Positions 1 through 5,852 of a stretch of DNA of 8,654 bases are shown here, piece after piece. The position numbers were made by a program, and so were the translations under genes. Each line of letters opens with the position of its first letter. Positions within the stretch are counted from its first letter, which is position 1. Source of the DNA: Chitinophagaceae bacterium (GTDB lineage: Bacteria; Bacteroidota; Bacteroidia; Chitinophagales; Chitinophagaceae); contig JADYYU010000150.1 in the NCBI GenBank assembly GCA_020853515.1, forward strand, positions 1 to 8,654, written 5' to 3'. The notes beneath the pieces are model-generated. The model had not been told where the DNA came from. It saw nothing but the letters and a program-made list of their open reading frames with translations, and made no database searches.

Positions 1-576
1 GAGTTCTATAGCAGGGAACTGATTTCTGAAAGTACGCCATGCCACTCCCACCGGACTGCAGGTAGCATTATTATCATCACTCATTTCAAGGTAGCTTTCG
101 CGCAACCGTTGCTGCATGCCTTCATACGTGCAAACAGGCGGATAGCCGGCACAATTGCCTGCGTCCCCATTTTTGCGTCCCCAGGTCATGTAAAAAATAG
201 TTTCTGCACAAGGGTTTGAAATATGAATCAGACTATCTATTTTTTTTGCATAAGGATAGGTATCCGCTTGCACCTGCCCTGGTGAAAAAGACGGCTCCTG
301 ACTTTGAGCCTGTACCACCACATAATCCCAACCGGGCATTTGTATTTTGGCTAAAGTATTGGCGTCGTTATAAAGTGAATTGAGGGTTGCACCGCCGGGG
401 CAGTAGCTGTCTGTCTCAAGCGTGTCGCCCAATGACAATGCCAGTTGTTTCAATGTATTGGGCAGATCGTTGACATAGGTATAACTATTTCCTAAAAAAA
501 GAACCTTTCTTTTTTCAGCTCTTAGTCCGGCATTCATAAAAAAACAGCAGGCAAAAAGCAGCAATATATTTTTCAT
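1..576 (-). CDS. Secreted SGNH/GDSL-type hydrolase, N-terminal part (C-terminus outside window)
   Basis: The reading frame is open from ATG at 576 to the window edge, giving 192 residues with no stop, so the 3' end is missing. Residues 1-20 form a signal peptide (MKN, then a hydrophobic stretch ILLLFACCFF), implying export. After it comes a beta-strand plus block I motif, VLFLGNSYT at 25-33, where S31 is the expected nucleophile in place of the Ser of GDSL. Further family-like signatures are CPGGAT at 59-64, VVQAQSQEP at 87-95 and MTWGRKNGD at 130-138. The segment SPVGVAW at 174-180 resembles the stretch before the catalytic Asp/His block, which would lie beyond the edge. Five cysteines (C59, C123, C142, C149, C173) follow the signal peptide and may form disulfides. 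The family hydrolyses esters or O-acyl groups; the substrate cannot be read from this fragment. It is divergently oriented to the gene at 732. The family call is fairly secure, the specificity unknown. Confidence 0.85.
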   Translation of the reverse strand, partial: MKNILLLFACCFFMNAGLRAEKRKVLFLGNSYTYVNDLPNTLKQLALSLGDTLETDSYCPGGATLNSLYNDANTLAKIQMPGWDYVVVQAQSQEPSFSPGQVQADTYPYAKKIDSLIHISNPCAETIFYMTWGRKNGDAGNCAGYPPVCTYEGMQQRLRESYLEMSDDNNATCSPVGVAWRTFRNQFPAIEL

Positions 577-580
577 ACCA

Positions 581-588
581 CAAAAATA
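581..588 (-). promoter_or_regulatory. Possible -7 box (TATTTTTG) for the SGNH hydrolase
   Basis: Read on the minus strand, the bases are TATTTTTG, a full match to the Bacteroidota -7 consensus TAnnTTTG. It lies only 4 bases upstream of the ATG at 576, so a transcript from it would have almost no leader. No convincing -33 TTG was found 17-23 bases further upstream. The match could be chance in AT-rich DNA. Confidence 0.35.
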
Positions 589-691
589 GGAATTACAGTT
601 TAAAAAAGGGCTGTCCACCAATTTTATGTTTAAAAGACTCCAAAATACGCATTCCTGCCGAAATTGAATGCAGCATCTGCTACTTTTATCT

Positions 692-699
692 TATTTTTG
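692..699 (+). promoter_or_regulatory. Probable -7 box (TATTTTTG) of the propeller-HAD-rmlC cluster
   Basis: TATTTTTG matches TAnnTTTG exactly and sits 32 bases upstream of the ATG at 732, a normal leader length. The nearest TTG (664-666) is 25 bases upstream, longer than the usual 17-23, so the -33 element is uncertain. No Shine-Dalgarno sequence precedes the start codon, as is common in this phylum. Confidence 0.45.
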
Positions 700-731
700 T
701 TTTCCACCACTTTATATTAAAATTCAATTGA

Positions 732-3269
732 ATGAAGTCTAAATTAATTACTTTCTGCCTGTTGCTATTATGCTCTTTTAGCTTTGCCCAGCAAAACCTG
801 AAATCGCTTTTAAAAGGTCAAACCAACCTGCTTGAAATCGACAGGATAGCACAGCAATATTTCGCAAATAAAACCCTCCAGAAAAAAGGCAAATTCGATG
901 ACAATGAATATGTTAAATATATGCGCTGGTACTGGCATTGGAAAAACAGGGTGAACGCAGATGGCAGCCTGCCTGACCTGAACGCTCAGGCTGAAATATA
1001 CAGATCGTTGAATGCAGGAGCTGCGCCGAACAAAAAAAGCCGGGCAACTAACTGGCAAAACATTTCACAAACCGTGGCTCCGGGTGGTTACAACGGTATG
1101 GGAAGGCTGATTACCATGGCTTTTCACCCCACAGATACAAATATCATTTATGTAGGTGCACCGATAGGCGGCATCTGGAAAACCACTACGGGCGGAAACT
1201 CCTGGACCTCACTGGGCGATCAGTTACCCTACAACAGTGTTGGCAGTATCGTGATCAACCCGGTGAATCCTGATATGATGTATATTACCGTCGGTAAAAG
1301 TGAAGGCTGGTGGGAATATGGTCTGGGTGTGTATAAATCAACAGACGGAGGTCTTACCTGGACCCCTACAGCACAGGTAGCAAACTTCACAAATACAAAA
1401 GTATATCATAAATTATTGATGGATACCCTGCATCCGGACGTTATTTATTCAGCTCAGTCAGACGGAATCTGGAAGACCCAAAATGCGGGTGTATCGTGGT
1501 ATAAAATCAAAAATGGCACGCATAAAGACATCGAATTTAAGCCGGGCAATACCAATACCATCTATGCTGCCTCAGACGACTACTACGGTAGTAGTGAAGT
1601 GTACAGATCAACGGATTCCGGTAATACATGGACTAAGGTGACTAATTTTTCACAGCAGTACAATTCACTTGAAATGACGATCACTCTGGCTGACACGAAC
1701 TATCTGGGTGTAGGGATGAACGGAAGTAACAGCAATTCCTTTTACCTTTCAACCAACGGTGGCAATACTTTTCAGTTAAAAAATAATGGTATTGATGATA
1801 ATACAGCCATCACCATTTCGCCCACTAATAAAAATAAAGTGTTTTGCGGCTATGTCAGTAATTACCGCTCTACCAACGGCGGCACTACCTTTACACAAGT
1901 CACCAACTGGTATAATGACGGCATCTTGCCAGAAGTGCATGCTGACAATCATTATGCCGCTGTAAATCCGCTGAATCCTAAGTATATTTACTTTTGTAAC
2001 GACGGCGGACTATACCGTCATAATGAAGTAACCAATCAATGGAAAGATCTGTCAAATGGCTTGATCATTACACAGTTTTATAAAATTGCCAATTCACAAC
2101 AGGACTCTGTATTTATGATCGGTGGCACGCAGGATAACGGTGGCCGAAAAAGAATAGCCATGAATGGCTGGGGCGCCACCAATGGCGGTGATGGCATGGA
2201 AGTGGCAGTCAATCCAATCGACGATCAGATCATGTACACCACTTATTGGGGTGGCACACTCTATCGTTCGTACGACCAATGGAACCTCGATACCTATAAT
2301 GAAATTTCGCCTGATACCAACAAAGGTGCCTGGGTAACGCCTTATATGCTGGAACCGGGCACCCCCACCAGCATCATTGCCGGATATAACGACGTATGGT
2401 ATTCATCTGACGAAGGCAATAACTGGGTTCAACTCAGTAATAACCTGACAGGCAATATCAATAATAAACTGGAAGTACTGGATGTAGCCCGCGCAAACAA
2501 AAATGTGATCTATACCGGCAGGGGTAAATACATTTATCATACCAGTAATCATGGCAGCACCTGGGAAACAGATACCGTACCAGGATTGACCGCTTTGTTT
2601 GAAGGTCTCACCTGCGTGCTTTCACATCCTAAGCAGGCTTCCACAATTTATGCTACCAAAGGTGGATATGGCGCAAACAGTAAAATTTACAAGTCGCTTG
2701 ACGAAGGCAATACATGGACCAATATATCATACAATATTCCTAATGTGCCTGTTAATTGTGTGCAGATTGATCAGCTAAGTGACAGTTTGAATGTACATAT
2801 TTATATCGGAACCGATGTGGGGGTTTTCTTTAAAAAAGATTCCGATCTTACCTGGCAATATTACGGCACAGGAATGCCCAATACACAGGTAAGTGATCTG
2901 GAAATATTTTACCCTAGCGGAAAACTTCGTGCAGGAACTCATGGCCGCGGCATCTGGGAAACCAAGCTGGTAAGAGGTATTGCACCGCTGGGTACTAGTG
3001 CTGTGCAACAACAACTGGACAATGTGTGGCTGGTTCAAAATCCGGTCAGCGATCAGATTGAGGTCAGATTCGTGAATAAACAAGGGAGTCACTATGAATG
3101 CGTGCTGACAGACCAAAACGGAAGCACCGTGTTTCGCACCAAGATCTATGCTGCTTCCGGCGAAAGCAAACATAGTTTCGAGGCAGATCCGTTAAGCACC
3201 GGCGTGTATTATCTGCATATTGCAGGGGATGAAAATCAGACCCGTACCTTTAAAATATTAAAGAAATAA
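732..3269 (+). CDS. Secreted Asp-box (BNR/sortilin-like) beta-propeller protein with T9SS C-terminal sorting domain
   Basis: The protein has 845 residues. Residues 1-19 are a signal peptide (MKSKLITF, a leucine-rich core, SFSFA), with likely cleavage before Q20. An N-terminal segment (about 22-105) precedes a large propeller region. Asp-box motifs of the form (Y/W)xSxDxGxTW lie at 149-158, 201-210, 247-256, 291-300, 338-347, 378-387, 556-565, 602-611 and 653-662, with a degenerate one near 699-708. Between the two groups, about 390-550 has few Asp boxes but carries VHADNH (402-407), NDGGLYR (423-429) and GGTQDNGG (464-471), which recur in related VPS10/GH74-like proteins. GTHGRGIWE (735-743) closes the propeller. 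Residues about 764-845 form a T9SS sorting domain (VQNPVSDQIEV, a middle LTDQNG, then TGVYYLHI and a Lys-rich end). The protein should cross the outer membrane by T9SS and be released or surface-anchored. Glycan binding or hydrolysis is possible, but no catalytic residues can be assigned. It is the first gene of a tight cluster. Confidence 0.9.
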   Translation: MKSKLITFCLLLLCSFSFAQQNLKSLLKGQTNLLEIDRIAQQYFANKTLQKKGKFDDNEYVKYMRWYWHWKNRVNADGSLPDLNAQAEIYRSLNAGAAPNKKSRATNWQNISQTVAPGGYNGMGRLITMAFHPTDTNIIYVGAPIGGIWKTTTGGNSWTSLGDQLPYNSVGSIVINPVNPDMMYITVGKSEGWWEYGLGVYKSTDGGLTWTPTAQVANFTNTKVYHKLLMDTLHPDVIYSAQSDGIWKTQNAGVSWYKIKNGTHKDIEFKPGNTNTIYAASDDYYGSSEVYRSTDSGNTWTKVTNFSQQYNSLEMTITLADTNYLGVGMNGSNSNSFYLSTNGGNTFQLKNNGIDDNTAITISPTNKNKVFCGYVSNYRSTNGGTTFTQVTNWYNDGILPEVHADNHYAAVNPLNPKYIYFCNDGGLYRHNEVTNQWKDLSNGLIITQFYKIANSQQDSVFMIGGTQDNGGRKRIAMNGWGATNGGDGMEVAVNPIDDQIMYTTYWGGTLYRSYDQWNLDTYNEISPDTNKGAWVTPYMLEPGTPTSIIAGYNDVWYSSDEGNNWVQLSNNLTGNINNKLEVLDVARANKNVIYTGRGKYIYHTSNHGSTWETDTVPGLTALFEGLTCVLSHPKQASTIYATKGGYGANSKIYKSLDEGNTWTNISYNIPNVPVNCVQIDQLSDSLNVHIYIGTDVGVFFKKDSDLTWQYYGTGMPNTQVSDLEIFYPSGKLRAGTHGRGIWETKLVRGIAPLGTSAVQQQLDNVWLVQNPVSDQIEVRFVNKQGSHYECVLTDQNGSTVFRTKIYAASGESKHSFEADPLSTGVYYLHIAGDENQTRTFKILKK

Positions 3270-3968
3270 ATGTCATCTATCAGGTATCTGTTTTTTGATC
3301 TTGACCATACCATCTGGGACTTTGAAGCGAACTCAATAGCCACTTTAGAGGAATTGTATGATTTTGCAGGACTAGCCGGCAAAGGCATCCCTGATTTCAA
3401 CGATTTTAATATTGTGTACCACGAAATTAATGATCGTTTGTGGGATCAGTTCAGAAAAGGAAACATGAGCCGCGAAGATCTGCGTTGGAAAAGAATGTGG
3501 CAAACCTTATTGCATTATAATATTTACGATGTAGGTCTTGCCAAATCGATGAGTGAAAAATATCTGGAGATATTACCAACAAAAAATAATATTTTTCCAT
3601 ACAGTACTGAGGTACTTCAATATTGTAAAGACAAAAATTATGAACTGCATCTGATCACCAACGGATTTGAACAAACACAGTTGCAGAAACTAAAAAATTC
3701 GAACCTCGATATTTATTTCGATCAGATGATCACCTCCGAAAAAGCCATGATCATGAAGCCCCATCCCGGTATATTTGAATATGCATTTGCACAAACCGGT
3801 GCTGAATGCGGAAACAGCATCATGATCGGCGATGCCCTTGCCATTGACATTTTAGGGGCCATGCAGGTAGGTATGGCGCAGATTTACTTCAATCCAAAAA
3901 AAATACCGCATACTGAAAATCCGACCTATGAAATAAATTGCCTTTCTGAAATCAAAAATATCTTATAA
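3270..3968 (+). CDS. HAD-superfamily hydrolase, YjjG-like (putative pyrimidine nucleotidase/phosphatase)
   Basis: The 232-residue cytoplasmic protein has all four HAD motifs. Motif I is FFDLDHT, with nucleophile D10 and acid/base D12. Motif II is LITNG (T130). Motif III is K163 in IMKPHPGIF. Motif IV is GDALAID (D188, D193), which binds Mg2+. The helical cap lies at about 20-110. The WDFEANS segment after motif I, the C1 cap and the length (usual about 225-230) resemble the YjjG/YfnB group, which dephosphorylates noncanonical pyrimidine nucleotides. Other small phosphate esters remain possible substrates. The ATG follows directly on the TAA of the propeller gene with no gap, and rmlC starts 7 bp after this stop, so the three are probably co-transcribed and translation is likely coupled. 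There is no Shine-Dalgarno sequence. The superfamily is near certain; the substrate is inferred from resemblance only. Confidence 0.92.
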   Translation: MSSIRYLFFDLDHTIWDFEANSIATLEELYDFAGLAGKGIPDFNDFNIVYHEINDRLWDQFRKGNMSREDLRWKRMWQTLLHYNIYDVGLAKSMSEKYLEILPTKNNIFPYSTEVLQYCKDKNYELHLITNGFEQTQLQKLKNSNLDIYFDQMITSEKAMIMKPHPGIFEYAFAQTGAECGNSIMIGDALAIDILGAMQVGMAQIYFNPKKIPHTENPTYEINCLSEIKNIL

Positions 3969-3975
3969 CATTTTT

Positions 3976-4506
3976 ATGAAAATTATACACACAGCGCTAA
4001 GAGACTGCTTTATTCTGGAACCGACAATTTTTAAAGATAACCGGGGGTTTTTTTTCGAAAGTTATAATAAGAGAACCTTTCATGCGCTCAGCGGACTAGA
4101 CGTGGAGTTTGTTCAGGACAATCAGGCGTTGTCGCATTACGGCACTGTGCGCGGATTACATTATCAGGAGGGAGAATATGCCCAGGCCAAGCTGGTACGT
4201 GTACTGCAGGGAAAAGTCATCGATGTAGCTATTGATTTGCGCAGCGGATCCCCCACTTTTATGCAGCATGTAGCCGTTGAACTGTCAGCAGAAAATAATC
4301 GACAATTATTTGTACCGCGGGGCTTTGCGCACGGTTATTCTGTGCTCGAAAATAATACCGTATTTCATTACAAATGCGATAACTACTACCACAAAGCAGC
4401 CGAAGGCGGCATGCATGTTTTGCATCGCGAATTGCAGATCAACTGGCAAATACCCCAAGCTGATATGCTCATTTCTGAAAAAGATCAGGTATTACCCGGT
4501 TTATAA
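3976..4506 (+). CDS. rfbC: dTDP-4-dehydrorhamnose 3,5-epimerase (RmlC)
   Basis: The 176-residue cupin matches the family length (about 175-185). RmlC epimerises C3 and C5 of dTDP-4-keto-6-deoxy-glucose, the third step of dTDP-L-rhamnose synthesis for surface polysaccharide. Visible signatures are GFFFESYN (24-31), FVQDNQALSHYGTVRGLHYQ (45-64) with the expected catalytic base H62, KLVRVLQGKVIDVAIDLR (72-89), and VPRGFAHGYSVL (113-124). HYKCDNYYH (131-139) contains Y132, the likely proton-transfer tyrosine. The C-terminus ISEKDQVLPGL is typical. Cytoplasmic homodimer by family. It lies 7 bp after the HAD gene and is likely the last gene of that transcript. The usual partners rfbA, rfbB and rfbD are not in the window, so this copy sits apart from them or its cluster lies elsewhere. 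A run of G5T8 at 4043-4055 falls inside the codons for the conserved GFFF motif. Confidence in the family is high; a related sugar epimerase is the main alternative. Confidence 0.93.
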   Translation: MKIIHTALRDCFILEPTIFKDNRGFFFESYNKRTFHALSGLDVEFVQDNQALSHYGTVRGLHYQEGEYAQAKLVRVLQGKVIDVAIDLRSGSPTFMQHVAVELSAENNRQLFVPRGFAHGYSVLENNTVFHYKCDNYYHKAAEGGMHVLHRELQINWQIPQADMLISEKDQVLPGL

Positions 4507-4513
4507 AGCCTTC

Positions 4514-5152
4514 TTATTTTCTAAACAAATTTAAGCGAAAACCAATTCTGGCTTCTCCCTGACGAAATAGGGAGGACTGATTCATTTGCATATACTTTTT
4601 TTGATTATCGTTTGTATAAGTAGAGGTTGCTTGTGAAAGCTGACCAATTTCAAGCGGCAGCGATGCCACGAAATCAATCCTTTTGCCTAGTTTATATTCA
4701 AAAACCGGTGCAACACCAAAAGCTATCGTTGACAGCGTATGCTGATCAGTGGAACGACCATTTACTGTGGCAAAACTGTTGTTGAAATAATAATAACGGC
4801 CCCTTATATACGGCGATGTGTAAAAGGAAAACTTATTTTTTCTGAAAGTCAAAATATCATACTGATATCTCAACTCAGTGGTAAAATTGCGGGTATAATG
4901 ATCGAACCGCCCATCCAGGGCAGTGAGCGAAATGTTGTGTCTGTTTTTTCTACCGGCCATATAACCCAGCGTGAGATTGGGCGTAAACAGCATTTTCGGC
5001 TGATAGCTGACTCCATGATGCATGAAAGAGTTGCGGTAGCTGACATGGCTAAAATTGGGGTTCAGGTAAAAACCGTGACTGCCTGAACGGGATTGTGCAA
5101 TGGAAGCAGCCGATAACATGCACAGCGAAAGAACTAAAAAATGGTGTTTCAT
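4514..5152 (-). CDS. Exported beta-barrel-like protein of unknown function (probable outer membrane protein)
   Basis: I do not recognise the family. The 212-residue protein starts with a clear signal peptide (residues 1-19, MKHHFLVLSLCMLSAASIA, cleavage before Q20). The mature part has about eight stretches of alternating polar and aromatic/hydrophobic residues, for example 59-65, 72-79, 90-103, 106-123, 139-155, 158-170 and 198-210, rich in Tyr and Phe and separated by short polar turns. This pattern and the final GFRLNLFRK suggest a small 8-stranded outer membrane barrel or a beta-rich periplasmic protein. There is no lipobox cysteine (C11 is inside the signal core) and no T9SS tail. The gene converges on rfbC with 7 bp between stop codons and is divergent from the haemoglobin gene. 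No Shine-Dalgarno and no clear -7 box were seen. Function unknown. Confidence 0.8.
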   Translation of the reverse strand: MKHHFLVLSLCMLSAASIAQSRSGSHGFYLNPNFSHVSYRNSFMHHGVSYQPKMLFTPNLTLGYMAGRKNRHNISLTALDGRFDHYTRNFTTELRYQYDILTFRKNKFSFYTSPYIRGRYYYFNNSFATVNGRSTDQHTLSTIAFGVAPVFEYKLGKRIDFVASLPLEIGQLSQATSTYTNDNQKKYMQMNQSSLFRQGEARIGFRLNLFRK

Positions 5153-5189
5153 ATTTTTTTATTTTTCAGCAAAGAAAATGGCATCAAAT

Positions 5190-5208
5190 ACAATTATTCG
5201 TTAATTGT
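5190..5208. promoter_or_regulatory. Inverted repeat ACAATTA-N5-TAATTGT, possible operator
   Basis: This is a perfect 7-bp inverted repeat around a 5-base centre (TTCGT) in the divergent spacer. It lies 38 bases upstream of the ATG of the minus-strand gene (5152) and over 90 bases upstream of the haemoglobin promoter, so it is better placed to control the former. It is not a match to the FNR/CRP type (TTGAT-N4-ATCAA). Such a repeat in AT-rich DNA can arise by chance. Confidence 0.3.
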
Positions 5209-5301
5209 CATGCTTCAGAAAAAATTTAACTTTTGTGAACTGATCGGACCGCAACATTATTCTGACTGTATCCCTCGTCAATACTAAAAACAGATAGCAG
5301 G

Positions 5302-5330
5302 TTTGCATTGCAGATCCTGCCATACATTTG
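5302..5330 (+). promoter_or_regulatory. Bacteroidota-type promoter of the truncated haemoglobin gene
   Basis: A -33 element TTTG (5302-5305) is followed after 17 bases by TACATTTG (5323-5330), an exact TAnnTTTG match. The spacing fits the range known for this phylum (TTG-N17-23-TAnnTTTG). Transcription should begin near 5335, leaving a leader of about 20 bases before the ATG at 5357. This is the best promoter in the window, and it argues against start codons upstream of 5335. Confidence 0.65.
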
Positions 5331-5347
5331 CAATGAAAATACCCTCT

Positions 5348-5351
5348 GAGG
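5348..5351 (+). promoter_or_regulatory. Ribosome binding site (GAGG) deciding the haemoglobin start
   Basis: GAGG lies 5 bases before the ATG at 5357. It is the only convincing Shine-Dalgarno-like sequence at a start codon in this window, and it favours 5357 over the in-frame ATG at 5333 or the TTG at 5303. Confidence 0.5.
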
Positions 5352-5356
5352 AATTT

Positions 5357-5752
5357 ATGAAAAAAGATATCACGACAACTGACGATATAAAAATGCTGCT
5401 CGATTCATTTTATGCGAAAGTGCTGAAGGATGATCTGATCGCGTACTTTTTTCACGATGTAGCGCGCATCAATCTCGAAGCACATATGCCCCATCTATAT
5501 GCATTCTGGAATTCAGTATTGTTTGGCACTGCAGGATATAGCGGCAATCCGATGCTGAAACATATTGAACTTGACAAAAAAGAGCCGCTGAAAGATATTC
5601 ATTTCGCCCGCTGGCAAAAATTATTTTTCGAAACGATTGATGAATTATTTGAAGGAAAAACGGCTGCACTGGCAAAAGAGAAGGCGAAGGCTATGGACTT
5701 TCTGATGAAGATGAAAATAGCGGACAGTCATAAAAGTGGCTTCATTCAATAA
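5357..5752 (+). CDS. Group III truncated haemoglobin
   Basis: From the ATG at 5357 the protein has 131 residues, the normal size for group III truncated globins, and it begins MKKDITTTDDIKMLL. Family landmarks are FY at 18-19 (Tyr B10), H43 (E7, distal) followed by FW at 50-51, GNPMLKH at 63-69 with H69 as the proximal haem ligand (F8), and W86 in RWQKLF (G8). LFGTAGYSGNPML and DELFEGKTAALAKEKA are characteristic of Bacteroidota members. These cytoplasmic haem proteins bind O2 and NO; roles in NO detoxification or O2 handling are known for related proteins, but the role here is not shown. The frame extends upstream to a TTG at 5303, but the promoter at 5302-5330 would lie inside that extension. 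The ATG at 5333 falls at the expected transcription start and lacks a binding site. It is divergent from the barrel-like gene and 100 bp upstream of hmgA on the same strand. Confidence 0.9.
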   Translation: MKKDITTTDDIKMLLDSFYAKVLKDDLIAYFFHDVARINLEAHMPHLYAFWNSVLFGTAGYSGNPMLKHIELDKKEPLKDIHFARWQKLFFETIDELFEGKTAALAKEKAKAMDFLMKMKIADSHKSGFIQ

Positions 5753-5806
5753 CTGATTAAGAAGGGTCTAGCGATTTCGCAGGCATCAATATATCTTTAC
5801 TTTAAT

Positions 5807-5814
5807 TACCTTTG
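5807..5814 (+). promoter_or_regulatory. Probable -7 box (TACCTTTG) of hmgA
   Basis: TACCTTTG matches TAnnTTTG exactly and lies 38 bases upstream of the hmgA ATG at 5853. No TTG was seen 17-23 bases upstream, so the -33 element is weak or absent. If real, hmgA can be transcribed independently of the haemoglobin gene. Confidence 0.45.
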
Positions 5815-5852
5815 CACTTGCAAAAAAGATACTTTAATATTTAATCCACGAT

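Noticed and set aside
240..247. Eight-base homopolymers (T8 at 240-247, A8 at 3896-3903) as phase-variation tracts
   Set aside because: Runs of this length are expected in lysine/phenylalanine-rich genes of an AT-rich genome, and the reading frames are intact; no other sign of variation was seen.
4277..4534. Open frame overlapping the 3' part of rfbC in another frame
   Set aside because: rfbC is strongly supported in its own frame, and the overlapping product has no family features.
5303..5356. N-terminal extension of the haemoglobin from TTG 5303 or ATG 5333
   Set aside because: The extension overlaps a good promoter (5302-5330), adds cysteine-rich sequence foreign to the family, and lacks a ribosome binding site, while ATG 5357 has GAGG and the normal family start.
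5771..5780. GCGATTTCGC inverted repeat upstream of hmgA
   Set aside because: The arms are only 4 bases long and lie outside the -7 box region; this is within chance expectation.
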